A stretch of DNA of 64,000 bases from JAFAGX01 sp035624215 (GTDB lineage: Bacteria > Acidobacteriota > Terriglobia > Terriglobales > Acidobacteriaceae). Below the pieces are notes generated by a model. The model searched no databases. It saw only the letters and a list, made by a program, of their open reading frames with translations, and was not told the DNA's origin. The position numbers and the translations under genes were made by a program. This document shows positions 16,221 to 23,719 of the stretch, one piece after another (within the stretch, counting starts at the first letter, position 1; every line of letters starts with the position of its first letter). Location of the stretch: the NCBI GenBank assembly GCA_035624215.1, contig DASPRY010000088.1, positions 1 to 64,000 of the forward strand. Direction: 5' to 3'.

Positions 16221-16751
16221 ATGAGCTTTCAAAGGCGCCAGCTACTTCGAATCCTGTCATATGCTTTCGGGTCCAGCTTCATTCTGTCACGGAATAAATT
16301 CGCCATGGCGGCACAGAATGCCGCACAACCAGCGAGTCCTGCTCCGCCTGCGAAGCCAGCTGCTAAACATGAATCGGGAGGAACGGAAATGGAAAAAGTA
16401 GCCGGAATCGGAGGGTTGTTCTTCCGAGCTCATGATCCCAAAGCGTTGGGGAACTGGTACCTGCAACACTTGGGGATCGCGCTCACACCCACGAGCGAAG
16501 GCGCACCCGTTTGGCAGCAAGAGGCCGGACCGACCGTCTTCAGTCCCTTTCCCGAAACGACTAAGTATTTCGGGGACCCTCAAAAGGTCTGGATGGTGAA
16601 CTTTCGAGTGCGTGACCTCGACAAAATGGCAGCCCAGCTACGAACGGCAGGAATTGAGGTTAAGATTGACCCGCAATCTTATCCCAACGGGCGCTTCGCT
16701 CGTCTGCATGATCCTGAGGGGAACCCCATCGAATTGTGGCAGCCTTCATAA
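16221..16751 (+). CDS. VOC-superfamily (glyoxalase/bleomycin-resistance fold) protein with twin-arginine-like signal
   Basis: A 176-residue protein. Residues 1-35 have a twin-arginine-like start (FQRRQLLRILS) and a hydrophobic stretch, then a Pro/Ala-rich linker. The VOC domain begins near residue 57 (KVAGIGGLFFRAHDPKALGNWY) and ends with RFARLHDPEGNPIELWQP, carrying the usual metal-site glutamate. ATG 16221 has a strong GGAGGAGG. A second in-frame ATG at 16389 has its own GGGAGGA, so a cytoplasmic 120-residue form is also possible. Part of the gene is duplicated at 21489-21616. VOC proteins of this kind often accompany ECF42 sigma factors and DGPF proteins, as here. Confidence 0.82.
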   Translation: MSFQRRQLLRILSYAFGSSFILSRNKFAMAAQNAAQPASPAPPAKPAAKHESGGTEMEKVAGIGGLFFRAHDPKALGNWYLQHLGIALTPTSEGAPVWQQEAGPTVFSPFPETTKYFGDPQKVWMVNFRVRDLDKMAAQLRTAGIEVKIDPQSYPNGRFARLHDPEGNPIELWQPS

Positions 16752-16803
16752 TTCGGCGCTCCAACATCAGGCGCTTTCCAATGCAGGACTCTTGACCTTT
16801 CTG

Positions 16804-17358
16804 TCATTGTTTCAGGTAACGAAGCGCAACACATCCTGATTTAAAAATCTTTGACTCGGCAAGTTTTAATTGTAATTTCTCCTGGAGGCTAACACCTTCT
16901 AGCAACCGTCTCCCTTCTCCAGCAATGATTGGCTGAACGACAAAATGAAATTCATCCACCAGACCAAGCTCAATGAGTTGTGAAGGGATAGCTACGCCGC
17001 CGAGCAAGATATTTTTGCCTTGTTCCTGTTTCAATTTAAGAATCTCGTCTTGAGGCTTCGTACGAACAATTCTCGTATTTTTGCCTTCGGCTTTGTCTAA
17101 CGATTGTGAGAAAACAACAAGTTGTTTGGAGTCAAATGCTCGAGCAAATTCTCTGTCTGCTTTTGTCGCGGACTGGTCTTTTGCGACATCAGGCCAATAA
17201 GGAACCATCAATTGATAGGTCTTACGCCCAAAGACGAGCAGGTCAACATCTCGCAACAGGTCCGTAAAATATTCAAGCAGCTGTTCATCGGCAATCGTCT
17301 TGGTGTGGTCGCAGCAGCCATCGAGGGTGATGTTGATTGCGTAGATTACATTTCTCAT
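16804..17358 (-). CDS. DHFR-fold RibD C-terminal domain protein
   Basis: A 184-residue cytosolic protein of the RibD C-terminal/dihydrofolate reductase-like family. It opens with MRNVIYAINITLDGCCDH, then has LLVFGRKTYQLM, a Rossmann-like region with LLGGVAIPSQLIELGLVDEFH, and HFVVQPIIAGEG. Enzymes of this family use NADPH, but the natural substrate of these stand-alone members is mostly unknown. ATG 17358 is taken because it begins the family's first strand; the reading frame is open 10 codons further. The gene is visibly richer in A/T than its neighbours and favours A/T-ending codons, which hints at transfer. It converges on the VOC gene. Confidence 0.85.
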   Translation of the reverse strand: MRNVIYAINITLDGCCDHTKTIADEQLLEYFTDLLRDVDLLVFGRKTYQLMVPYWPDVAKDQSATKADREFARAFDSKQLVVFSQSLDKAEGKNTRIVRTKPQDEILKLKQEQGKNILLGGVAIPSQLIELGLVDEFHFVVQPIIAGEGRRLLEGVSLQEKLQLKLAESKIFKSGCVALRYLKQ

Positions 17359-17501
17359 CGGATTGTCAGGACCCCCTTTATGCACCAATGCTTATCAAAG
17401 TTTGGCCTTGCGTTGAATCGTTGATCCTATAGCTATCGCCGACGGAAGAAATCGACCGCAGCGGTGAACTGCAGCGTGCCGGGTTCTGCCGCGACCGCTG
17501 C

Positions 17502-18254
17502 TCACTGATGCGTGGGAGCGGGCGTTCCGTCGGACCAATCTGCCACCCCGACTAAGAACACAAGGATCGGCGGCAGCCCTTTCACCTCCGACGCTTCCTG
17601 CGACGAGAAGAACCAATAGGGGGCAGACATGACCGGCGAGCCCGCTGCGAAAGCTCCCCAATCTTTACCGTCCGTCAGGGTGGTGTACCACATCAGATGC
17701 GGTCCGTTGTGACCGTCCCCGTCGGTCAGATAGGCCGATTTCGACATCATGTAATCCATCGCGCCGTTTTCGAGATCGGGCAATTGCTTATTGTCGTACG
17801 CCGCCTTAACAGCCGACACGATCTCCGCCTTGGAGTGGGCGGCCATCACCATCCTCGTCCGCAGTTCGGCGATCGGCAATATCGAACGCGCCGATTGGGG
17901 GTTCATACAATCGGCGGCCCTCACCTTCGGGTTCCAGAATTCGGGCCAGTCGAACGCCGCCGTCCAACTTCTTCCCACCATACAGACAAACCCGTTCTTG
18001 CCCTCGACCGCGGTCTCGTAGCCCTGCCGTCCCAGAACCAGAATGGTCGCGTCGCGGAATATGGAATCGGGAGCGGCACTCCGCGCCAATTGAATCTCGG
18101 CGTTTTTTTCCATCAAGTATTGGTCGATAGGCGCCATCTTCGGATATGGATCCGACTGTGCTGCGGCATTCGGCGCAAGGAAACCGATGCTGATGGCGAG
18201 CACCGGGGCCATGATCCAGATCGTTCTTTCCTTCGTCTTCATGGGCGTCCTCAT
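17502..18254 (-). CDS. Exported protein of unknown function, coupled to the DGPF gene
   Basis: A 250-residue protein with an N-terminal signal peptide (TIWIMAPVLAISIGFLAPNAAAQ, cleavage after AAA). The mature part contains an ATILVLGRQGYETAVEGKNGFVCMVGRSW stretch and conserved-looking cysteines and tryptophans, but no known catalytic motif. It resembles hypothetical proteins found near DGPF/YCII genes. Its ATG overlaps the stop of the DGPF gene upstream by four bases (ATGA), implying translational coupling. ATG 18242 is an alternative start with GAGG six bases before it. Confidence 0.72.
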   Translation of the reverse strand: MRTPMKTKERTIWIMAPVLAISIGFLAPNAAAQSDPYPKMAPIDQYLMEKNAEIQLARSAAPDSIFRDATILVLGRQGYETAVEGKNGFVCMVGRSWTAAFDWPEFWNPKVRAADCMNPQSARSILPIAELRTRMVMAAHSKAEIVSAVKAAYDNKQLPDLENGAMDYMMSKSAYLTDGDGHNGPHLMWYTTLTDGKDWGAFAAGSPVMSAPYWFFSSQEASEVKGLPPILVFLVGVADWSDGTPAPTHQ

Positions 18255-18652
18255 CGAGAGTTATCCTTTCGCCGGCGCTGCTCACTTGCCTTCATGATTT
18301 CGCTCATGTCCCCCACTGGCCGAATCTCGAAAATGTTGCCAAACGTCATCGCTGGATGCTGCGTCATGAGTTGCACAGCATGATTCATGTCCCGCGCCTC
18401 AAGGATGAGAATGCCGCCGAGTTGTTCCTTAGTTTCCGCATAGGGACCGTCCGTAGTTGCCACTTTGCCGTTCTTCCAAGACAGGGTCAAGGCGGTTTCC
18501 GGCCCCTGAAGCGCCTCGCCACCACCCCAGTGCCCGTTGGCACGAAGATGGTCGTCGTATGCAAAGCATTGGTCGAACCTGGCGTTCCGCTCGGCCTCAC
18601 TCAGGCCCTCGAATTCGCGTTTGTCGTAGTAGCCCAAACAGATGTATTTCAT
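18251..18652 (-). CDS. DGPF-domain (YCII-related) protein 1
   Basis: A 133-residue cytosolic protein of the YCII-related/DGPF family. The signature is present as VATTDGPYAETKEQLGG, followed by ILEARDMNHAVQLM, with the fold's ferredoxin-like order and an N-terminal MKYICLGYYDK strand. The C-terminus (SEQRRRKDNSR) is basic. GGAGAAG stands before the ATG. Members of this family are the typical partners of ECF42 sigma factors; their biochemical role is not established. It is in line with a second DGPF gene and with the sigma gene. Confidence 0.88.
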   Translation of the reverse strand: MKYICLGYYDKREFEGLSEAERNARFDQCFAYDDHLRANGHWGGGEALQGPETALTLSWKNGKVATTDGPYAETKEQLGGILILEARDMNHAVQLMTQHPAMTFGNIFEIRPVGDMSEIMKASEQRRRKDNSR

Positions 18653-18764
18653 TGTTCTTCTCCTTTTCCTTGTTCTCTGGGTGGGAGCCAGCAGCAGAGC
18701 GTTGTGCCGGCTCGTTCATCTCGTCACTACGGCGCGTGTTCCGAGGCCGCAGTGGCCAGGTTGT

Positions 18765-19142
18765 TTACTTGCTTCCGCCGGGTCCTTGTTCCGGAGCCGG
18801 GTAGAAAAGAAGCTCGCGCACCTCGCCGGGCACATCGCAGGAGATGGCGACCTTCTTAGCCCATGCAAGTGCCTCGTCCAGGTCTGCGCATTCCAGTATC
18901 CAAAAACCGCCGATGTGCTCCTTGGTCTCAGTGTACGGCCCGTCGGTGACGAGCACCTTGCCGTCGGACTGCTTTCGCAACACCTTTGCGTTTGCGGCCG
19001 GGGAAATCCCGCAAGTGAACTTCCTCACGCCGGCAGCAATCATTTCGCGGTTGAGCGCGTGGATCTCTTCCATCATCGCTTCGGTTACGGTGGACGGATC
19101 GAAGTCGTCGGGGAGGTAGTTACAAACCAGATACTGTGGCAT
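18765..19142 (-). CDS. DGPF-domain (YCII-related) protein 2
   Basis: A 125-residue paralogue of the neighbouring DGPF protein. The signature region reads VLVTDGPYTETKEHIGG, then FWILECADLDEALAWAKK. The N-terminus is MPQYLVCNYLPDDF. The two copies are clearly related but not close, so this is an old duplication or a paired acquisition. A candidate ECF42-type promoter is found about 90 bases upstream (19256-19231). Function of the family is unknown, with a suggested link to stress or natural-product related responses. Confidence 0.88.
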   Translation of the reverse strand: MPQYLVCNYLPDDFDPSTVTEAMMEEIHALNREMIAAGVRKFTCGISPAANAKVLRKQSDGKVLVTDGPYTETKEHIGGFWILECADLDEALAWAKKVAISCDVPGEVRELLFYPAPEQGPGGSK

Positions 19143-19230
19143 GACTTTTTCTCCTTGGGTTCCGTGACTTGTTTACGGCAAATCGTTTTCTGTAAATCAG
19201 AGCCGTAGCTCATCGTTCTTTTGCCCTATA

Positions 19231-19256
19231 GTCGTTGGGGAGACCGAAAATCGACA
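19231..19256 (-). promoter_or_regulatory. Candidate ECF42-dependent promoter
   Basis: On the minus strand TGTCGA (19256-19251) is followed after 16 bases by CGAC (19234-19231). As I recall it, the signature described for ECF42 sigma factors is TGTCGA at -35 and CGA/TC at -10. It faces the DGPF gene at 19142, and the ECF42-type sigma gene is nearby. Based on pattern only. Confidence 0.5.
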
Positions 19257-19338
19257 GCAGAACCAAACTATTTTTATCGCAGTTCCTCGAGCCGACTGCC
19301 GAGAAAGCGGTGCTCGGGAATGGTTGGATAGTGCCCTT

Positions 19339-19409
19339 GGGTGGCGCAGCGGTTTACCGCTGCGATTTAAGCGCTCATCGAATCCGCCGGCTTTAGCCGC
19401 TGAGGTGCC
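19339..19409. repeat. REP-like palindromes on the 3' side of the RAYT gene
   Basis: Two palindromic units. GGGTGGCGCAGCGGTTTACCGCTGCG (19339-19364) is written here in pieces: GGGTGGCGCAGCGG, TTTA, CCGCTGCG. AGCCGCTGAGGTGCC is at 19395-19409. Both occur in inverted orientation on the other side of the transposase gene, and the gene's stop codon lies inside the unit. Confidence 0.78.
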
Positions 19410-19852
19410 CCATCAAGCACAAGCCCAGGCCAGGCTGAACTGTACCGATAATCCTCGGCTCTTATTGCCAACCCCCGCTTTAGAGCATTCTGTCGAATGT
19501 ACTCTCGAAAGGCGAAATATTCTCCTGCATCCCGCACCCGCCGATCATAGAAGCTAGGCTGCCAAATCTCATGCATGAATCCCAATTCTCTTTTTGCCCG
19601 AAAAGAAAAACCGCCCTTGATCAACTGCATCGCTCTTTCCAGCGATTCACCCGGAGTAATCAGCAGATGGAAATGGTCTGGCATCACGACAAACTCATGC
19701 AGCAGATACTTTCCTCGCGCCCGGTAGTGAAGGAGGACGTCGAGAAAGAGGCCGGCCATTCGGTCGGACTGAAGAATGTTGCGCTTCTGAAATGTAGAGG
19801 CTGTGATGAAGTAGCAACTGTATCCGGTATTGCCTCGGCGGGGAGCGGCCAT
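19367..19852 (-). CDS. REP-associated tyrosine transposase (RAYT), Y1/HUH type
   Basis: A 161-residue single-strand DNA transposase of the IS200/Y1_Tnp superfamily. The HUH motif is H60-x-H62 in MPDHFHLLI, and the likely nucleophile is Tyr102 in QPSFYDRR. The C-terminal FREYIRQNALKRGLA and YRYSSAWPG are also usual. The start is set at ATG 19852 (MAAPRRGNTGY); a GTG three codons upstream falls in the flanking repeat. The gene is enclosed by inverted REP-like palindromes, the normal arrangement for RAYTs that spread REP sequences. It looks intact. It interrupts the space between the DGPF genes and the ECF42 sigma gene. Confidence 0.9.
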   Translation of the reverse strand: MAAPRRGNTGYSCYFITASTFQKRNILQSDRMAGLFLDVLLHYRARGKYLLHEFVVMPDHFHLLITPGESLERAMQLIKGGFSFRAKRELGFMHEIWQPSFYDRRVRDAGEYFAFREYIRQNALKRGLAIRAEDYRYSSAWPGLVLDGAPQRLKPADSMSA

Positions 19853-19856
19853 CAAA

Positions 19857-19933
19857 GGCACCTCAGCGGCTGAAGCCGCTCATCATTCTTGCCACTGTAC
19901 CGCAGCGGTGAAACCGCTGCGCCACCCAAAGGC
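19857..19933. repeat. REP-like palindromes on the 5' side of the RAYT gene
   Basis: GGCACCTCAGCGGCT (19857-19871) is the exact inverse of 19395-19409, extended to 21 bases with one mismatch. CGCAGCGG-TGAAA-CCGCTGCG followed by CCACCCA (19901-19927) is the near-exact inverse of 19339-19364. Together with the left side they form nested inverted repeats around the transposase gene. Confidence 0.78.
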
Positions 19934-20139
19934 AAGAAAATGTCTGCCGTCTCCCAGTTTGAGACCGGAGCTGGCGGTTCCGTGCCAGTCTCCATTCGTT
20001 AGGAAAACTGGGGAATGTTCCGTAATGATCCCGAACTTGGCGCGAGGTACCTAAGCATTGCCAAAGGCCTGAGGGCGTAGGCCCTTCAAAGAACGAAGGG
20101 TGGCGGACATCCGCGAAAGCCGGCAGCTACTCCAATTTT

Positions 20140-21438
20140 TTATTTCAGCTGCCGAATCCGCTCTTGCAGGAATTGCCGTTCTGGTTCCTGTTGGGTCAGC
20201 GCCAGCGCCTTCTCATAGGCAGCCCGAGCCTCAGCCGTCCTGCCCAGCCTGCGGTACATATCTGCACGGGCGGAATGCGCCAGGTAGTAATTCGCCAATC
20301 CGCCTTGTTCCAACACCGCCTCGATATGCGCCAGACCGGCCTCTGGACCATCGCGCATGGCAATGGCCACGGCACGGTTGAGATGGACAACCGGCGAACG
20401 CTGAATTCGCACCAACTGATCATAAAGCGCAACAATCTGCCGCCAGTCCGTCGCAGCGGCCGATCCCGCCTCCGCATGGACGGCCGCAATCGCAGCCTGC
20501 AGTGTGTAAGAGCCGAAGCGCCGGGTATTTTTTGCTAACCCCAGGGCTTTCTCCACCAATGCCAATCCCTCGGCGATCTGCTCTCGGTTCCAGAGCGCGC
20601 GGTCTTGATTCTCCAGCAAAATCAGCTCTCCGGCCGGCGAGGTCCTCGCCGCGCGCCGGGATTCCTGCAGCAACATCAGAGCAAGCAGGCCCATTACCTC
20701 GGAACTCATGACTTCCGCCTCCGGCTGGAGTTCGGCCAGCAACCGGCCCAGTCGAATCGCCTCGCCGGTTAGCTCGGCCCGCGTTACCTCCGCTCCTGCC
20801 GCAGCCGAATAACCCTCGTTAAAGACGAGATAGATGACCTGAAGCACGGCGCCCAGTCGCTCCGGCATTTGCTGCTGCGTCGGTACCTCGTAGGGAATTG
20901 GTGTCTCTCGAATCTTTGTCTTGGCGCGCACGATGCGCTGCGCAATGGTCGGTGCGGACATCAGGAACGCCCGCGCTATTTCTTCTGTTGTCAGCCCGCA
21001 GACTTCTCGCAGCGTCAACGCCACCTGCGCTTCCGGCGGCAATGCCGGGTGACAGCAGGTAAAGATCAGCCGCAGCCGGTCATCTTCAATCTCGGGCTGA
21101 TCCGTTTCTAGTGGATCAGGGCTCGCTTCGAGCTGCGCCGTCGGTCCGATATCCATCGATTCCATAATTGACGAATTGAGTCGCGCCCTCCGCCGCAACG
21201 CGTCGATCGCTTTGAATTTCCCCGTGGAAACTAGCCAGGCGCGCGGATTGGCCGGCACTCCTTCCCGTGGCCACTGCTCCAAGGCCGCGGCAAACGCCGT
21301 TTGCACCGCCTCCTCGGCAAGATCGAAATCCCCCAGCAAGCGGATCAACGTAGCAAACAGACGTCGCGACTCCGACCGGTAGATCGCATCCACCTGCTCA
21401 TAAATCGGTTGCGTTGACTCTTCTTTTCTCATCGGCAT
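20140..21438 (-). CDS. ECF42-type RNA polymerase sigma factor with TPR tail
   Basis: A 432-residue sigma factor, more than twice the length of a normal ECF sigma. Region 2 spans about residues 15-85 (LFATLIRLLGDFDLAEEAVQTAF and GVPANPRAWLVSTGKFKAIDALRRR). Region 4 spans about 115-170 (EAQVALTLREVCGLTTEEIARAFLMSAPTIAQRIVRAKTKI). The long C-terminal part has helical repeats of TPR type (YYLAHSARADMYRRLGRTAEARAAYEKAL). This plan defines the ECF42 group, which lacks a classical anti-sigma factor, is thought to be controlled through its tail, and is regularly encoded beside DGPF proteins. Two such genes lie downstream. No Shine-Dalgarno of note; the ATG at 21432 is an alternative start. Confidence 0.92.
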   Translation of the reverse strand: MPMRKEESTQPIYEQVDAIYRSESRRLFATLIRLLGDFDLAEEAVQTAFAAALEQWPREGVPANPRAWLVSTGKFKAIDALRRRARLNSSIMESMDIGPTAQLEASPDPLETDQPEIEDDRLRLIFTCCHPALPPEAQVALTLREVCGLTTEEIARAFLMSAPTIAQRIVRAKTKIRETPIPYEVPTQQQMPERLGAVLQVIYLVFNEGYSAAAGAEVTRAELTGEAIRLGRLLAELQPEAEVMSSEVMGLLALMLLQESRRAARTSPAGELILLENQDRALWNREQIAEGLALVEKALGLAKNTRRFGSYTLQAAIAAVHAEAGSAAATDWRQIVALYDQLVRIQRSPVVHLNRAVAIAMRDGPEAGLAHIEAVLEQGGLANYYLAHSARADMYRRLGRTAEARAAYEKALALTQQEPERQFLQERIRQLK

Positions 21439-21488
21439 TCACAGTATTCCTGCCGTACGCGCTTGCAAACCCGGTCCGCTATTGGGGC

Positions 21489-21616
21489 CTCAAAAGGTCT
21501 GGATGGTGAACTTTCGAGTGCATGACCTCGACAAAATGGTAGCCCAGCTACGAAGGGCAGGAATTGAGGTTAAGATTGACCCGCAATCTTATCCCAACGG
21601 GCGCTTCGCTCGTCTG
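21489..21616 (+). pseudogene. Duplicated fragment of the VOC gene
   Basis: 128 bases match 16579-16706 inside the VOC gene with only three differences (125 of 128 identical). The fragment has neither start nor stop of its own, so it is not expressed as a protein. It lies in the same orientation as the parent gene, 4.9 kb away, on the far side of the ECF42 block. The rest of this 304-base intergenic gap shows nothing recognisable. Confidence 0.9.
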
Positions 21617-21742
21617 ATCGTCCACCTTGCGTGCCTCTACATGCGGCCCGAGCGTTTATGAGACCGCATCTAGCATCGTGAACGCCGAAAAAGCGGCAAG
21701 GCCAGATTAGCAATGTCATTGAAAATTCCTGATAGCTGGCGG

Positions 21743-22774
21743 CTAGTCGGCTGACACGGTGGCGGGGCTCACGGCAGGCGGCTTGAGGGTTTTTTGTACG
21801 CGGACGGGTTCCGGTTTGAGCCACTTGCGAATTTCCGGAATTGCGGCGCGGGTGACGGTCTCCCCGGCTTTGACCAAATCCGCGCTGTGCTCGAACGCGT
21901 CATATTTGTAGCCATTGACATCCGGCTCGATGATCAGATCAGCTGCCTGTTTCCAAATATGGCAATTCATTTCCTGCGCAATTGAGAAGCATTGACCGAT
22001 GACGTCGAACAAGTGGCGGGGACCTTCGCCCGTGGTCCAATGGCCTTTGAGATGCACCGCCAGTACGCGATCCGCGCCCATCTGGCGAAGCGGCGCGGTG
22101 GGTACGGTGTATGACAACATACCGTCGATCAGTTGCCGTCCACGAATTTTCACCGGTAGGAACATTCCTGGATAAGCACAGCTGGCGCGCACCGGATCCA
22201 CCAACGGGCCGGAATGAAACAGCACGCCTTCGCCCGTCGAAAAGTCGGTTGCGGTGACGGCGAGCGGGATACGCAATTCTTCGAAGGTTTTTACTTTGAG
22301 GATGCTGTTAAGAAAACCGATCATGCGCTGGTTGCTGGCGAAACCGTAGCGGGAAAGAGTCCAGCGGGCAAAGTGTTTAAAGCGGACGCGGGTGGCCACT
22401 TCTTCAAGATCGGCCGGAGACAAACCGCTGCAATAAGCAGCTCCGATCAGCGCGCCTACGCTGGTGCCGGCAATATAGCGGATGGGGATATTTTCTGCTT
22501 CGAGAACCTTTAGAACGCCGATGTGAGCGATGCCACGCGCGAAGCCGCCGCCCAAGGCGAGGCCGATGCCTACATCGGGTGTTGGCGAGTGTACGGGATG
22601 GCCGGAAAGCTCCCGGCCAAACGCCTGCACCGACCGGATGATTCTCCCTAGGCTCTTCACTGCTTTCCCCACATCTGCCCTAATTGCGGGCCACCACCCC
22701 AACTGAATCTTTGCAAGTAAGATGCCAGGGCTCTTGCGAAGGCTTACCAAATCGACCCACTCTTCAGTAATCAC
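21743..22774 (-). CDS. Patatin-like phospholipase (RssA/NTE family)
   Basis: A 343-residue predicted lipid acyl hydrolase with a Ser-Asp dyad. The oxyanion motif is GGGFARG (residues 75-81), the nucleophile is Ser105 in GTSVG, and the aspartate is Asp217 in LIDGML. The first 60 residues form a basic, amphipathic extension without a clear signal peptide. The protein is probably cytosolic or peripheral at the inner membrane. It diverges from the Nudix gene with about 60 bases between the start codons. A specific substrate cannot be named. Confidence 0.9.
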   Translation of the reverse strand: MITEEWVDLVSLRKSPGILLAKIQLGWWPAIRADVGKAVKSLGRIIRSVQAFGRELSGHPVHSPTPDVGIGLALGGGFARGIAHIGVLKVLEAENIPIRYIAGTSVGALIGAAYCSGLSPADLEEVATRVRFKHFARWTLSRYGFASNQRMIGFLNSILKVKTFEELRIPLAVTATDFSTGEGVLFHSGPLVDPVRASCAYPGMFLPVKIRGRQLIDGMLSYTVPTAPLRQMGADRVLAVHLKGHWTTGEGPRHLFDVIGQCFSIAQEMNCHIWKQAADLIIEPDVNGYKYDAFEHSADLVKAGETVTRAAIPEIRKWLKPEPVRVQKTLKPPAVSPATVSAD

Positions 22775-22833
22775 ACTTCGATATTACCGCGTAAAACGTG
22801 ACTAAGCCTAGTATTCCTGATAGTTTGAGGCGC

Positions 22834-23340
22834 ATGGAGCGGGAAATCTCGGCGGGCGGAGTGGTGGTGCGGCGGAGTGCGGAGGGCTGGCAGGTGGCTG
22901 TGATCGAGCCACAAAAGGATGATTCGGCGGAGACAGGAGCCAAGAGCAAGGACAAAAAGTGGCAAAAACTGTTACTCGCCTTGCCTAAGGGTTTGGTTGA
23001 CAAAGGCGAAAAACCAGAGCAGACGGCCATAAGGGAAGTTCGGGAAGAGACTGGGCTGAACGCAATTCCAGTAGCGAAGCTTGCGACGGTAAAGTATGTT
23101 TACGTGCGCTCCTGGGGAAACCGCGAGCGGGTATTCAAAATCGTGACCTTTTACCTGCTTCGCTACGTCTCAGGTGAGATCGATAATGTGGCTCCCGAAA
23201 TGAGGATTGAGGTGAGGCGGGCACTGTGGATTGCGTTGGAAGAGGCCGCCCAAAAACTCGCCTATAGCGGAGAAAAAGACACGGTGCGAGAGGCGCAGAA
23301 ATATCTGGCGTCGCATCCCGAGCTGGATGAGGGAGCCTAA
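22834..23340 (+). CDS. Nudix hydrolase
   Basis: A 168-residue cytosolic hydrolase of nucleoside-diphosphate-linked compounds. The Nudix box is complete: G53-x5-E59-x7-REVREETG (67-74). An insertion rich in Lys, Asp and Ser (residues 28-44) lies between the second strand and the box. ATG 22834 is chosen because GAGG stands before it; a GTG at 22798 in frame is weaker. Ap4A/MutT-like specificity is possible but not shown. Confidence 0.9.
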   Translation: MEREISAGGVVVRRSAEGWQVAVIEPQKDDSAETGAKSKDKKWQKLLLALPKGLVDKGEKPEQTAIREVREETGLNAIPVAKLATVKYVYVRSWGNRERVFKIVTFYLLRYVSGEIDNVAPEMRIEVRRALWIALEEAAQKLAYSGEKDTVREAQKYLASHPELDEGA

Positions 23341-23719
23341 ATCGGCATTTGAATTCGTCACACACAAGTGTGATGGATAACCTTGCGCACGGGATGGAAT
23401 CGTGATCCGGGAATTTTATCTAACTGCTTAAATATGAATAATTTATCTTGACTTCCGTGGGCTTGAGGCCTAGGATAAATTCAACTTAATAGGGCGCGCG
23501 CCGTTGCCATCCTCACCCCACATCAATACGGTTCGCGCCCACGCTTTTTGTAGGGACCCTCTCTCTGCAGGTGCTGCTATTCTGAATCAGAGTGGCAAGG
23601 ACGATCGAGACGCTATACAGTGTCAAGCCGAACGCGAATCTCTTCTGACCAACAATAAATACTGCTTAGGATTGTTTCACGCAAGCAAGTAGTAATACCA
23701 CTCGACTGGAGTCTCTCAA
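23341..23719. other. Intergenic control region and leader of the fad operon
   Basis: 379 bases without a gene. It holds a TCACAC-ACAA-GTGTGA palindrome (23358-23373), a good promoter (23448-23476) and a leader of about 237 bases. In the leader GGGCGCG (23492-23498) can pair with CGCGCCC (23534-23540), and a run of five T follows shortly after (23545-23549). GGAG stands 8 bases before the fadN ATG. Confidence 0.55.
23448..23476 (+). promoter_or_regulatory. Sigma-70 type promoter of the fad operon
   Basis: TTGACT (23448-23453), 17-base spacer, TAGGAT (23471-23476). Transcription would start near 23483, leaving a long leader before fadN. Confidence 0.55.
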
